From assembly GCA_001804865.1 (NCBI GenBank), contig MHBK01000032.1:47066-111065 (forward strand): a stretch of 64,000 bases of DNA, in the 5' to 3' direction. Below the pieces are notes generated by a model. It did not search any database, had not been told where the DNA came from, and saw only the letters and a list, made by a program, of their open reading frames with translations. The position numbers and the translations under genes are program-made. Shown piece by piece: positions 26,203 to 35,625 of the stretch (the stretch's first letter is position 1; each line of letters opens with the position of its first letter). The DNA comes from Lentisphaerae bacterium GWF2_57_35 (GTDB lineage: Bacteria > Verrucomicrobiota > Kiritimatiellia > CAIQIC01 > GWF2-57-35).

Positions 26203-27159
26203 TCATTGCAGCAACGAAAGCACATTGGACGGCAGCGCATTGGCCTGGGCGAGCATGGCGACTCCAACCTGCGTCAAGACCATGTACTTGGCAAAGCGGG
26301 TCGCTTCCTGTGCGACATCCACGTCCCGGATGCGGCTCTCGGCGGAGCGCATATTGGCTTCGTAATCCCTCAAGCCTTCCAACGTGATTTCCATGCGGCT
26401 CTGTTCAGCGCCGACAATCGCCTGCTTGGAGCTGAGATATTCGATGCCAAGATTGAGTTTGTCGATCACGCTGCCGGCCAGCGTTTGCGTGGAGATGCTG
26501 AGGTTCGCGCCGGCGATCAGGCTGGCCCAGCGAACCGCTTTGTGTGTGGAGCCCAGCAGCGTCATGCTGACCGAGCCGTAACTGTAATACGTGTACGAAC
26601 CGAGCAACGCGTAGTTGGTGGTGGTCAGGTTGATGGATTCTTCCTTGAAAATCTGGCCGCCATCCGGGCCGACTTGCAGGTAAACAAATCCCGATTTTAC
26701 CCCGCCGCCGGTGCTGAGCGGAACGCCGTTTCCGCCCCGGAACAAATACAGTCCGTTGTATTTTGCCGCCGCCGTGGCGCCCGAGGTGATGCGCTGGATT
26801 TCCTTCTGCATCTGTTTGAATTCGATTTGCAGGTTCGCGCGGTCCTCGGCGCTTTTCGTGCCGTCGTTGGCGGAAAGGGCCAGTTCCGACATGCGATGCA
26901 TGGCATCGGTAATTCGTTGCAGCCAGGCGTCGGCGGTGATCAGGTAGTTGATTTTGTTTTCCACATTGGTGGCCACGGCCGCGGTATTTCGATATTGGGA
27001 GCGGAGCCGTTCGCTGAGCGCAAGACCGGATGGATCGTCGCCGGCGTTGACGATGCGCGTGCCGGAGGACAGCCGGGCAAGGGAATTGCTCAACGCATTG
27101 ACGTTATACGCATAGTTCTTCCAAACTATGAAAGCCGGAATATTGCTGTAAATTTCCAT
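26203..27159 (-). CDS. Flagellin family protein
   Basis: 318 residues with both conserved coiled-coil ends of flagellin. The N-terminal part has LSNSLARLSSGTRIVNAGDDPSGLALSE in two halves matching the D0/D1 consensus, and the C-terminal part has EANMRSAESRIRDVDVAQEATRF and ends LALPSNVLSLLQ-like ANALPSNVLSLLQ. The variable centre is short. The extreme N-terminus (MEIYSNIPAFIVWKNYAYN) is unlike the usual start of flagellins, which may reflect a divergent paralogue. No other flagellar gene is within the window. The ATG lacks a strong ribosome site (GGGTTATTTA). It could be a filament subunit or a flagellin-like secreted protein. Confidence 0.88.
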   Translation of the reverse strand: MEIYSNIPAFIVWKNYAYNVNALSNSLARLSSGTRIVNAGDDPSGLALSERLRSQYRNTAAVATNVENKINYLITADAWLQRITDAMHRMSELALSANDGTKSAEDRANLQIEFKQMQKEIQRITSGATAAAKYNGLYLFRGGNGVPLSTGGGVKSGFVYLQVGPDGGQIFKEESINLTTTNYALLGSYTYYSYGSVSMTLLGSTHKAVRWASLIAGANLSISTQTLAGSVIDKLNLGIEYLSSKQAIVGAEQSRMEITLEGLRDYEANMRSAESRIRDVDVAQEATRFAKYMVLTQVGVAMLAQANALPSNVLSLLQ

Positions 27160-27388
27160 TAAATAACCCGCATTTGCCCTGCAGTTCCCGACTACAAAGC
27201 CAATTTGGCCTGTTCCTTACAAGGCCAGGCCTCTGCGGTTTGCCAAACTCACCGCAGGCGGAAGCACTGAGCTGCATTATCCATCGGCGGAAAACAAGCC
27301 AAGTTTAAAACGAAGGCTTCAAAAGAGGTTGGCGGCAATAATTGCCTGTGCAACAGCGGTTCTCGTTATGCGCTTTTCTGCCGGTCAT

Positions 27389-27463
27389 GGACGGCGAGGC
27401 CGCCGTCCCTTCCGTCACAAATACCTGTTGCCAACGTTGGGAGGGGCCGCGGCCTCGCGGCCC
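27389..27463. repeat. Two perfect-arm palindromes between flagellin and transpeptidase genes
   Basis: GGACGGCGAGGCCGCCGTCC at 27389-27408 has perfect 8 bp arms and is the reverse complement of the element at 45992-46011. GGGCCGCGGCCTCGCGGCCC at 27444-27463 has perfect arms around GCCT. They lie in the 394-base divergent gap 27160-27553; nothing else was seen there apart from the presumed promoters of both genes. Confidence 0.8.
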
Positions 27464-27553
27464 AGGGCCATAAGGCGAATTGCTGCCTATGCAACGAAAC
27501 AGTGGACGATTTTCACCAAACCTGAGTAAAATAGGGCCGTTTGAAGAACTATT

Positions 27554-28627
27554 ATGCGGATTCCTTGTAAATTCAGGATGGGTTTGGCCCTGCTGGCCGT
27601 GCTGGGTGCGACGGGCTGTGTTTCTCGTTCGCCGTCCGCACGCATCGTCAAGCCCTTGCCTTCAGAGCCGGCGAAGCCGCCATCGCCGGTTCCTTCTCGG
27701 GTGGTTCATCACGTACCCGTTCTTTCCGAACCGGTCGAACCGGCTGAGCCGGTGCTCTCGCCGGAAGAACAAGAAGCTCTATTCCGGCGAGTGTTATCCG
27801 GTCAGATTCTTTTGGATCGACAGAACTTTTCCTGTGGTTGCGGGGATGGGGTCATGGGCGAAAAAACCCGGACGGCGCTGCGCGCCTGGCAGAACGAAAA
27901 GGGATTGCCATCAACCGGTGAATTCGACGATGAAACGATGGCCCGCCTGGGCGAACCGGAAACGGTCTTTGTTCGCTACACGATTACCGAACAAGACCTG
28001 ACCGAACTGGGCGAGACGCCGACCTCCTGGTTGGAGAAATCCCGGCTGGAGAAGTTGAATTATGCCAGCCTTCAAGAGCTGTTGGCAGAGAAATATCATA
28101 TCACGCAAAACACCTTGAGCCGGCTCAATCCCGACGTCGATTGGCCCGATCCGCCGGTTGGAACGGAGATCCTGGCGCCGGATCCCACCGGAAAACGGGT
28201 GAAGCAGGCCGCTCGCATCCGCATCGGCTTGGGGCGAAAAACCGTTCGCGTTTATGACGCCAAGGGCCGCTTGATCGCGCTTTTTCCTTGCTCCATCGCA
28301 AAGGATAAAACCAAGCGTCCGTCCGGCGTTTTGCATGTGGCCGCCTGCGCGGAGAATCCAACTTATTTTTTCGATCCGGCGGTGTTTCCGGAGGACTCGG
28401 AGGCTCGCAGTCTGGGCAAGAAGCTGGTGATTCCACCGGGGCCTAACAATCCGGTTGGCCTGGCGTGGATCGGACTCGACCGCACCGGCTACGGCCTGCA
28501 TGGCGCCCCGCATCCTGAAGATATCGGCAAGACGGAATCCCACGGCTGTTTTCGGCTGGCCAATTGGAATGCCAAGAAATTGGTGAAGATGGTTTATACC
28601 GGCATGCCGGTTCTGATCGAGCCGTAG
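27554..28627 (+). CDS. L,D-transpeptidase lipoprotein with peptidoglycan-binding domain
   Basis: 357 residues. The signal peptide ends in a lipobox (GATGCVS), followed by a Pro-rich linker. Residues ~75-130 form a PG_binding_1 domain (GDGVMGEKTRTALRAWQNEKGLP). Residues ~165-210 look like LysM (LAEKYHITQNTLSRLNP ... VPPG-like PVGTEILAPD). The C-terminal YkuD domain carries the catalytic HG...SHGCFRLANWNA, where most relatives have SHGCIR. It should cross-link peptidoglycan or attach proteins to it in the periplasm. The frame's ATG at 27554 has no strong ribosome site; MGLALL eight codons later is an alternative. Confidence 0.9.
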   Translation: MRIPCKFRMGLALLAVLGATGCVSRSPSARIVKPLPSEPAKPPSPVPSRVVHHVPVLSEPVEPAEPVLSPEEQEALFRRVLSGQILLDRQNFSCGCGDGVMGEKTRTALRAWQNEKGLPSTGEFDDETMARLGEPETVFVRYTITEQDLTELGETPTSWLEKSRLEKLNYASLQELLAEKYHITQNTLSRLNPDVDWPDPPVGTEILAPDPTGKRVKQAARIRIGLGRKTVRVYDAKGRLIALFPCSIAKDKTKRPSGVLHVAACAENPTYFFDPAVFPEDSEARSLGKKLVIPPGPNNPVGLAWIGLDRTGYGLHGAPHPEDIGKTESHGCFRLANWNAKKLVKMVYTGMPVLIEP

Positions 28628-28653
28628 CGGATGGCGGCATGGGAAGAAAATAA

Positions 28654-28673
28654 ACGGGACCGGGTGGTCCCGT
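28654..28673 (-). terminator. Terminator between convergent genes
   Basis: ACGGGACC - GGGT - GGTCCCGT. On the minus strand it is followed by TTATTTTC, so it most likely ends the dehydrogenase transcript that stops at 28694. It may also help the transpeptidase transcript. Confidence 0.7.
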
Positions 28674-28693
28674 CTCCAGGATGAGCAGCGGCC

Positions 28694-29701
28694 TTACTTC
28701 TTGACTCGATCCACCGTTACCTCGTTGACCAGCTCTTTGCCTTGTTCGAATGCCGTTATGTTTTGCACCGTCGTCTCGGCAATGCTTTGCAGGGCTTCTT
28801 GTGTGAAAAAGGCCTGATGGCCGGTGATGATGACGTTCGGAAAAGTGATCAGCCGTGAGAACACATCGTCCTGAATCACCTGCAACGATTTGTCTTCATA
28901 GAAAAGGTCCTCTTCCTCCTCGTACACATCCAGGCCCAGATAGCCGATGCGGCCGGATTTCAGTTCTTCGATAACGGCCTGGGTATCGATCAAGGCCCCT
29001 CGGCTGGTATTGATCAGCATGACGCCTTTCTTCATGAGCTTGAGGGCATATTGATTGATCATGTGATAGGTCTCGTGCATCAACGGGCAATGCAGCGTGA
29101 CGATGTCCGATTGTTCGAACAAGTCGGTCAGCGTCACATATTGCGCGCCGAGCGCCTCCACCTCGGGATTTTTGTGTACGTCGTAGGCCAACAGCCGGCA
29201 ATCGAATCCTTTCAGGATTTTTGCGGCGATCGCCCCGATTTTGCCGGTGCCTACGATGCCGACCGTCTTTTGATACATGTCGAAGCCCATCAGTCCGTGC
29301 AGGGAAAAGTCGCCTTCGCGCACATGGGCGTAGGCCTTGTAAATCTTGCGGTTGAGCGAGAGCATCATGGCGACCGCGTGTTCGGCGACCGCATGAGGGG
29401 AATAGGCCGGCACGCGCACGACTTTGAGCTTTTGAGTTTGTGCGGCCGCCACATTGACGTTGTTGAAGCCGGCGCACCGCAGGGCAATGAGCTTCGTGCC
29501 GCCTTCCGCCAGACGCTGAATGATTTCATCCGTGAGTTGATCGTGCACAAAAACGCAAACGCCTTCATAGCCGGCCGCCAAGGATACGGTTTTTTCGCCG
29601 AGACGTGTTTCAAAAAACGTGAATTCGTGTGTGCTGGATTGGCTGGCGCTTTTAAGAAACGTTTCGTCGTAAGGTTTTGTGCTGAAGACCGCAACTTTCA
29701 T
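28694..29701 (-). CDS. ldhA: D-2-hydroxyacid dehydrogenase, probable D-lactate dehydrogenase
   Basis: 335 residues, typical for fermentative NAD-dependent D-lactate dehydrogenase. The NAD site GIVGTGKIGAIAAKIL lies near residue 150. Catalytic residues are seen as the Arg in LINTSRGALIDT..., Glu in the GLDVYEEEEDLFYED segment and His in ITGHQAFFTQEAL, with the family-specific AVAEHAVAMML and LHCPLMHETYHMI. It reduces pyruvate to D-lactate, which suggests fermentation. The ATG at 29701 follows GGGGAATTCCT. Other 2-hydroxyacid substrates are possible but the C-terminal ITGHQAFFT pattern favours lactate. Confidence 0.9.
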   Translation of the reverse strand: MKVAVFSTKPYDETFLKSASQSSTHEFTFFETRLGEKTVSLAAGYEGVCVFVHDQLTDEIIQRLAEGGTKLIALRCAGFNNVNVAAAQTQKLKVVRVPAYSPHAVAEHAVAMMLSLNRKIYKAYAHVREGDFSLHGLMGFDMYQKTVGIVGTGKIGAIAAKILKGFDCRLLAYDVHKNPEVEALGAQYVTLTDLFEQSDIVTLHCPLMHETYHMINQYALKLMKKGVMLINTSRGALIDTQAVIEELKSGRIGYLGLDVYEEEEDLFYEDKSLQVIQDDVFSRLITFPNVIITGHQAFFTQEALQSIAETTVQNITAFEQGKELVNEVTVDRVKK

Positions 29702-29829
29702 AGGAATTCCCCTGTTACATGATAATCAATGCCTTACAATACCATACATCTATCGGATTTGCCAAATTCGATGCTGAAAAGGGCGAAACAAAGACGAGGA
29801 GGCGTGCGTCACAATACGCCGGGCGCCAT

Positions 29830-32355
29830 TCAGGCCAGTCCGTTCTCCCAGTTGGCGGCGTGCGTGAAGGTCGGCTTTTTGCCGGCGCGGAGAAGCCTCC
29901 AGATTTCCGGGATTACATCGGGGCGGTAGCTGCGAAAGATAAAATCCGCGCGCAGTCGCCGGGCGCCGGCGCGGCGCAACTCGTCGAGATGGGAAACAAT
30001 GCAGTATGTTTTTCGGTTTAACGCCACGGTCCGGCAATTCCAATTGATCGCCTCGATGCTGTCCCCGCCGGTCGAATTCATGTCCATGCGTTCGAATTGA
30101 CATCGTTCTTTTCCGGGGCACCCGCCGGCGAGATTGGCGAAGGCGCAGGATTCCGAGATGAAAAGAGGAGTGTCCTGATAGACGATGACCGTGGCGGCGT
30201 CGGGATGAGCGGCCAGCAGGCTTTTCATGTTGACGATGCCGTCTTCGGGAGACAGCGTTACACGTCCGACGCCCATCTCGAGAAGCTGGTCGATGGCGAG
30301 ACGATTCATCGCGTATACGGGCCAGTCGACGGTCAGCTCGAACGGGTAACGATCCGGCAGCCCGGTGGACGGATCGAGTCCGAGCAGGCTCCAACCGTAG
30401 AGATTGGAGGCTTCCCATTTAGACCAACCGGCCTCCCGCAACCGGGCGGCCTTGTTCCGCAAATCGTCTTCATCCCGGCGGCGCATGAGCATCGGCAGGG
30501 CCATGCGAAAGCGATCTTGTCCCAAGATTCGTTTCCATTTTTCCAGTTGGGTCAACAAGTCGTCCAGCGGCTCGCGCGAAATGTCGACGACTATTTCTTC
30601 CATCTCCGACAGGGCTTCCGGCGGCAGGGCTTCAAGGTAAGCCAGCCGGTCGACCTTGACCGACCAAAGAAACGAAGGGGTGGGGGATGGCGCCGGGGCG
30701 GGCGCGGAGAGACTCTCTCGAATGCCCGCCCATCTTTCTGCCAGGGCCGTTTTCATGAGCGCGGAGAGTTCATCCGTCAGCTCGCGACGGACTTGGTTCA
30801 TGACGGAAATGGGCACAAAAAGGTTCTCGGGATTCCGAATGTGGAGTGGTCCGAGTTGGAAAGGCGTATCGCCCATTTTTTCGAAGGCCGACCGGATGGC
30901 GGCATCGGTCTTGCCGGCATCCTTGGCCGGTTGAAAAGCGCCGGCGGCTGTGCGTTCGACCATTAATTCGCGCCGTGTTGGACTTGCGTCAATGCGAGCC
31001 CGCGCAATGACGGCATTCGGTTCGATGGCGATGTCAAGCTGCAGCGAATGCCGGTTCTTAAAGACTCCCGGTTTGGGGCTGTTGTGCCGGTAGCGTTTTT
31101 TCACCGACTGCGAAGAGGAGCAATAAACCGGCGCGCCGGTGGGAATGTGCGGGCGTTCCATCGGCAGTTCGACTTCGACGGTGGACCCGGCGGGGGCTTC
31201 GAACACGTCGCGGCGCTGTCGATTCGGTTCCACGATTTGCAGCTTGTCCACGGCAAACCCGAAGGGGCGCTCCTCGCCGGGGAGGTCGATTTGCAGTCCG
31301 TCGTGGCGTTCGAGGGCTCGGGCCGATCGAAAGCGCAGCAGCATTCGGCCGGGAAGGCCGCGGACCACGGCCTCGACTTTCCCGATGCGCGCCCCCCGAT
31401 GGCCGACTGTATCGACGTCGGCCACGTTTCGATTCAGTTCGGACTGCATGTACAAGCGCGTAAAAGGGCGGCTAAAAACCGTTTGCAGGTCCGCCTGAAT
31501 TTCCTGCTGGGTTTGCGTGGGCATCTGGCCCTTGAGCAGTTGCCGGTAATAGTGCGTCGTGACGGCTACATAAAGCGGGCTCTTTTTTCGACCTTCGATT
31601 TTGAAGCTGGAAACTCCGGCGTCGTGCAAGGCCTGGATGTCGTTGGGCACGGCGAGGTCTTTCATGGAAAACGCCATGCCTGCGCCGGGATGCCGTTTGG
31701 AGCCCGCGTTTTCGACGATGGGCAGGCCGGCTACTTTGAAAAGATCGCGGCAGGGATACGTGCATTTGCCCCGGTTGCCGCTGCGGTTGCGGTTCTGCGA
31801 GGAATACAGGCAGAGTCCGCTGTAGGAATAGCATAACGCGCCGTGAACAAAGACTTCGGTTTCGATGCCGCATTCGGCCGTGATGCGCTCGATCTCGGGC
31901 AGCGTGAGTTCGCGGGCCAGCGTAACGCGACGAAAGCCCAGTTCCCGGAGCGCCCGCGCGCCGTCGAGGTTATGCACCGCCAGCTGCGTGCTGGCGTGCA
32001 GGGGCAATTCGGGGAAATGCCGCCGGACGATGCGATAGACGCCCAGATCCTGCACAATCACGGCATCGACGCCGACCTCCGACAGAACGCCCAACGTGTC
32101 GATCAAGTGCGGCACTTCGTGGTCGAGAACCAGGGTGTTGACTGTGGCAAAGACTCGGCGCCGCGGCTGCAAGGAATGGGCATAAGCGACCATCGCGTCC
32201 AACTCTTCCGGCGTGACGTTGACCGCCTCCGCGCGCGCGGAAAATTTCTGCAAGCCGACATAGACCGCATCGGCCCCGTATTGAAAGGCCGCATAGGCCG
32301 CTTCCGGTTCCCCGGCGGGCGCGAGCAGTTCGACGTTTGTTGCTTTGCTGTCCAT
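29830..32355 (-). CDS. Peptidase U32 family protein (RlhA/YdcP-like)
   Basis: 841 residues, longer than the ~650 of Escherichia coli RlhA. The N-terminus VELLAPAGEPEAAYAAFQYG begins the U32 barrel, and the family signature EVFVHGALCYSYSGLCLYS is complete, followed by RGKCTYPCRD and a lysine in SFKIEGRKK. A DUF3656-like insertion occupies the middle, and an additional C-terminal part with several Cys (CAFANLAGGCPGKERC) may hold an iron-sulfur site. RlhA is needed for 5-hydroxycytidine at position 2501 of 23S rRNA; other U32 proteins help in ubiquinone synthesis or are called collagenases. The start is the ATG at 32355, as MDSKATNVELLAP fits. Confidence 0.88.
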   Translation of the reverse strand: MDSKATNVELLAPAGEPEAAYAAFQYGADAVYVGLQKFSARAEAVNVTPEELDAMVAYAHSLQPRRRVFATVNTLVLDHEVPHLIDTLGVLSEVGVDAVIVQDLGVYRIVRRHFPELPLHASTQLAVHNLDGARALRELGFRRVTLARELTLPEIERITAECGIETEVFVHGALCYSYSGLCLYSSQNRNRSGNRGKCTYPCRDLFKVAGLPIVENAGSKRHPGAGMAFSMKDLAVPNDIQALHDAGVSSFKIEGRKKSPLYVAVTTHYYRQLLKGQMPTQTQQEIQADLQTVFSRPFTRLYMQSELNRNVADVDTVGHRGARIGKVEAVVRGLPGRMLLRFRSARALERHDGLQIDLPGEERPFGFAVDKLQIVEPNRQRRDVFEAPAGSTVEVELPMERPHIPTGAPVYCSSSQSVKKRYRHNSPKPGVFKNRHSLQLDIAIEPNAVIARARIDASPTRRELMVERTAAGAFQPAKDAGKTDAAIRSAFEKMGDTPFQLGPLHIRNPENLFVPISVMNQVRRELTDELSALMKTALAERWAGIRESLSAPAPAPSPTPSFLWSVKVDRLAYLEALPPEALSEMEEIVVDISREPLDDLLTQLEKWKRILGQDRFRMALPMLMRRRDEDDLRNKAARLREAGWSKWEASNLYGWSLLGLDPSTGLPDRYPFELTVDWPVYAMNRLAIDQLLEMGVGRVTLSPEDGIVNMKSLLAAHPDAATVIVYQDTPLFISESCAFANLAGGCPGKERCQFERMDMNSTGGDSIEAINWNCRTVALNRKTYCIVSHLDELRRAGARRLRADFIFRSYRPDVIPEIWRLLRAGKKPTFTHAANWENGLA

Positions 32356-32445
32356 GCAACGAATAGACACCAAACCGGTCTTGGATACAATCTTCCTCTG
32401 TCGAAATGCGAAAAGAGAAGGCTGCGTTGTCCCCAGTGAAAGCGA

Positions 32446-34161
32446 TCAAGGCGTCTTTTGCAGCGTCATCGGATTGAAGCGATGCTTGGCAAAGATGTAC
32501 CAGGCCGCCGGAGACACGAAGCCCATATCGGTTCGAATGCCGTCGAAGCCGGCGGAGGTATTGGCCGTATAGGGGATGCCTCGGCAGGCGATGCCGCCCA
32601 CGTTGCGGTCGATCAGCAGCCGGTCGAGTTGATTGGCGTAGAAGTTGCCCCGTTCCAGGTTCCCGACGGCGAAATACGCGCAGGCCATGTGGCCCACGCC
32701 ATCCACCCAGATGTTGTTGACGGATTCGTCGGCGCTATGAAAAACCCCGACGACATCCCGCCCGTTGAAGGGAACGGTCTTGCGGTATCGCAGGTCGTAG
32801 TCGGGAATGTTCAGGCAGGCTTCGGAATCCTTGCCGAAAGCCATGACGCGCCAGGTATAAAGATCCAGAGGCAGCTTTTCGCCTTTCAGTTGGGAATCCA
32901 GCCATTCACGGATGCTCTGCGCCCGCTTTTCGTCGCCGAGCAATTTGTAGAGAGCATAAGCGTCGATATTCCCTTCATGATGGCCGCCGCTCTCGTGCAG
33001 TTGCGAATCGCCTTTGCGCCAACCGCTCTGGACGTAGCCCCCGTGGCCGTCGCCGGCTTTCTTGTACCATGACGCCAGCAAATCGAGGATCAAGCCTTCG
33101 ATTTCAGCATAACGTTCGGAGCCGTAAAGCCGGTCGTAATATTTATACGTGAACATCAACCATACCATGTCGCCCATCCAGCGGTCGCTTTTGCCTTCGG
33201 CCCGATAAACCGGCTGGCCGTTTTCATAGACCAGAATGGCGTTCTGAAAGAACCCCCGGGCTTCGCCGCGGTAGAAGAAATTCTGCAGAGTGGGGTCCAT
33301 ATTGTCGCGCTTCGCAGCCCCGGCAAAGAAATCAAGTATGCGCTCAGCTCGTTCCTTTTCCCCGTCCAAAAGAAACGCCATAGCCGTCAGGGCGTTGTTG
33401 AAGGTTTGCAGGCAGTGATCTTCCATGGATCCGAGCAGCTTTTGGTCCTTGCTGCAAGTGTCCTGATTGGCTTTAAGCCATTCCAATACCAATGGGTCTT
33501 CCGGGATGAGCTCAGCGTCGCGTCGCTGGCGAATGCCCGTTCCAGGCAATTCGCGGTCCGGATCAAGAACCGGACCTCCGGCGGTCAATGTTGTGGGCAA
33601 TTTCGATTTGCCTGTGCCGATTTGATCCAGCCAGACCGTTCCCTGTCCTTGCCCGGAGAAAGCGATCATAAACTCCGTCAGACCGCTGAAGTGACTGTCG
33701 CCGCCCCACCAATATTCCAGATTGTTCGTGTAAATCACGAACCGGGTCCACTCGGAAAAGGCGCCGGCCAATGGAAGCTTGCGGCCAAGTATCGAGCCGT
33801 CTTTGTCATAAAATTTCAACTCGATGTCTCCGGTGGCCTGAGCCTTAAGATTGAAGACAATTGGTTGATCCTCCCGCACGGGCGTATCCAAGCGGTGCTG
33901 GATTTCAACGAAGCCGAAATTACCCTTAAGCTGATATTGAACTTCCAGCCCCTCGCCGGACACCGTTTGCGCCTGCGAAACGACCACCGAACTTCGCATG
34001 TCCGAATTCGTCGTCCAGAGCGCGCGGTCGCTCCAATTTTGCGTTAACACGGATTTGTACGTCTTGGTGGGTGGAACCTGGCAGCCGGAAAAGCAACCGG
34101 CGATCAAGAGCCCTGAAAGAAACGGAAGCGCACCACGGTAACGGGAAAAAAATATATTCAT
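32446..34161 (-). CDS. Lipoprotein with CBM-like domain and glycosidase-like alpha/alpha toroid
   Basis: 571 residues; exact family not recognised. The ATG at 34161 gives a signal peptide with a lipobox (AGCFSGCQ). Residues ~35-190 look like a CBM11-type beta-sandwich (FNLKAQATGDIELKFYDKDG; EWTRFVIYTNNLEYWWGG). The remainder is rich in paired helices with aromatic and His/Asp residues, e.g. TFNNALTAMAFLLDGEKERA, DMVWLMFTYKYY, LHESGGHHEGNIDAYALYKL and WVDGVGHMACAYFA, like six-hairpin glycosidases. It may be a surface enzyme or a scaffold for polysaccharide. The pairing of domains supports a carbohydrate role by inference; no catalytic pair is assigned. Confidence 0.72.
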   Translation of the reverse strand: MNIFFSRYRGALPFLSGLLIAGCFSGCQVPPTKTYKSVLTQNWSDRALWTTNSDMRSSVVVSQAQTVSGEGLEVQYQLKGNFGFVEIQHRLDTPVREDQPIVFNLKAQATGDIELKFYDKDGSILGRKLPLAGAFSEWTRFVIYTNNLEYWWGGDSHFSGLTEFMIAFSGQGQGTVWLDQIGTGKSKLPTTLTAGGPVLDPDRELPGTGIRQRRDAELIPEDPLVLEWLKANQDTCSKDQKLLGSMEDHCLQTFNNALTAMAFLLDGEKERAERILDFFAGAAKRDNMDPTLQNFFYRGEARGFFQNAILVYENGQPVYRAEGKSDRWMGDMVWLMFTYKYYDRLYGSERYAEIEGLILDLLASWYKKAGDGHGGYVQSGWRKGDSQLHESGGHHEGNIDAYALYKLLGDEKRAQSIREWLDSQLKGEKLPLDLYTWRVMAFGKDSEACLNIPDYDLRYRKTVPFNGRDVVGVFHSADESVNNIWVDGVGHMACAYFAVGNLERGNFYANQLDRLLIDRNVGGIACRGIPYTANTSAGFDGIRTDMGFVSPAAWYIFAKHRFNPMTLQKTP

Positions 34162-34381
34162 ATGGACGATTGTTGCAGATATCGGACGTTTAAAGCAAGT
34201 GAAATGCAACCGGTTTCTTTGGGCGATTATGATGAAATAGGGCCATACTCTGGACGGGCAAGTCGTTCGAAATCGTAAGGTGTATTTATGAAAAACCGTG
34301 GTGAAACCGCTTCACGACGGGGCTTGTGTTGTGTATGGTGCCGGAGATTCGACGATGCATTGATGGAAGGCGAAACAATTC
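34162..34381. other. Divergent intergenic gap
   Basis: 220 bases between divergent genes. No repeat or terminator was seen. A 35-codon frame from 34288 ends inside the next gene and is not called. Confidence 0.4.
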
Positions 34382-35563
34382 ATGCCTTTGGATGAAGAAC
34401 GGTCAACAACGATAAGGATCGAAATCCCTCCGGAATCCATCCCTCCCCAGTTCAAAGGCCGGCGTCTATTCGATCTGGCCAAATTCGGTTCGGCGGCTAA
34501 GACCTCGAAGAAGGCGGCTTTGTCGGAGGAATCGAAGTACCGGCAATTGTTGCAGAGCGTTTACGATGGGGTTTTGATCACCGATTTGCAGGGCCGGATT
34601 TTCGATGCCAATCTGCGGGTCGCAGAATTTTTGTTGTTTTCGGGGGACGAATTCTGCCAGATGAACATCCTCAGTCTGATTTCCGGCGCCGATATTTCGT
34701 TGATCGAGACGCTGTGCAGCCATCTTCAAAAGGAGCGTTTTGCGCTTATTCAGGCGTATTGCATCCGCAAGGATCAATCCTTTTTTCCGGCGGAAATTGC
34801 CGTCAACATCCTGAAGTTTGAAGACGCCCGGCTTTGTTTTCTGATACGGGACGTTACCTTGAGAAAGCAAGCCGAAGAAATGTTGCGCACCGAGCATAAC
34901 GCGTTGCAAAACGCCGGCAACGGCATTGCGATTGCCAACGGCAAGGCGCGACTGGAATATGTCAATCCCGCCATGCTCAAGCTTTGGGCCTGCGAAAAGG
35001 CGGACGATTTGCTGGGGCGTGATGTTCGGGATTTGTGGGCAGAGAAGGATCGTGCCGAAGAAATGGTGCGGACCATTCTTGAGGATCGGCAAGTCTGGAG
35101 CGGCGAACTGGTGGCCCGGCAAACGGACGGGGAACTGTTTCATGCCCAGGTTTCGGCAGCGTGCAATCGCGACTCCGAAGGGGCTCTGCTCGGCATCGTT
35201 CTTTCTTTTGCCGATATCACGGATCGCAAGCGGGTTGAGGATGCCATGAAGGAAACGGAGCGTCAGAAAGCCATGCTGGCTACGGTAGGCGCGGCCTGTC
35301 ATCATTTGGGGCAACCCGCAACGGTGATTCTGGCCAACCTCGGCATGATGAATCGAAAAATTCTTCCAAACGATCATGAGTTTAAGAGGCTGATCCAGAC
35401 CACCACCGAAGCGGCCGAGCAATTGGGAGAGGTGCTGTATCAGCTCAACACGATGAGCGAGTATAAGACCACGTCCTATCTGGAAGATCGGGAAGCGACG
35501 TCGGCCTTTTCGAATAAGATTCTGGATCTTCCCTCCGTCGATAAGCCGGATAAAGAGAAATAG
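34382..35563 (+). CDS. Tandem PAS sensor with His-box domain and no ATPase domain
   Basis: 393 residues, soluble. Two PAS domains are visible, about 50-165 (QLLQSVYDGVLITDLQGRIF) and 170-295 (ALQNAGNGIAIANGKARLEY; PAC-like SFADITDRKRVEDAM). Then comes a helical segment with ATVGAACHHLGQPATVILAN, which resembles a HisKA box with His-His-x-Gly-Gln-Pro. The protein ends about 100 residues later with a charged tail and has no HATPase_c boxes. It therefore cannot be a complete histidine kinase. It may dimerise with, or accept phosphate from, another kinase. Compare the PilS-like protein at 2084, truncated in the same way. The ATG follows GGAAGGCG. Confidence 0.78.
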   Translation: MPLDEERSTTIRIEIPPESIPPQFKGRRLFDLAKFGSAAKTSKKAALSEESKYRQLLQSVYDGVLITDLQGRIFDANLRVAEFLLFSGDEFCQMNILSLISGADISLIETLCSHLQKERFALIQAYCIRKDQSFFPAEIAVNILKFEDARLCFLIRDVTLRKQAEEMLRTEHNALQNAGNGIAIANGKARLEYVNPAMLKLWACEKADDLLGRDVRDLWAEKDRAEEMVRTILEDRQVWSGELVARQTDGELFHAQVSAACNRDSEGALLGIVLSFADITDRKRVEDAMKETERQKAMLATVGAACHHLGQPATVILANLGMMNRKILPNDHEFKRLIQTTTEAAEQLGEVLYQLNTMSEYKTTSYLEDREATSAFSNKILDLPSVDKPDKEK

Positions 35564-35625
35564 AGAAGTCATTTGCACTGTGTCCGGGATGAAGGTTTGG
35601 CTCAAAGATTAGGATTATTGAGGAG

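Noticed and set aside
34288..34395. 35-codon frame before the PAS sensor
   Set aside because: AAGGTG precedes it, but the peptide is short, Arg/Cys-rich with no recognised pattern, and overlaps the sensor start. Not enough to call.
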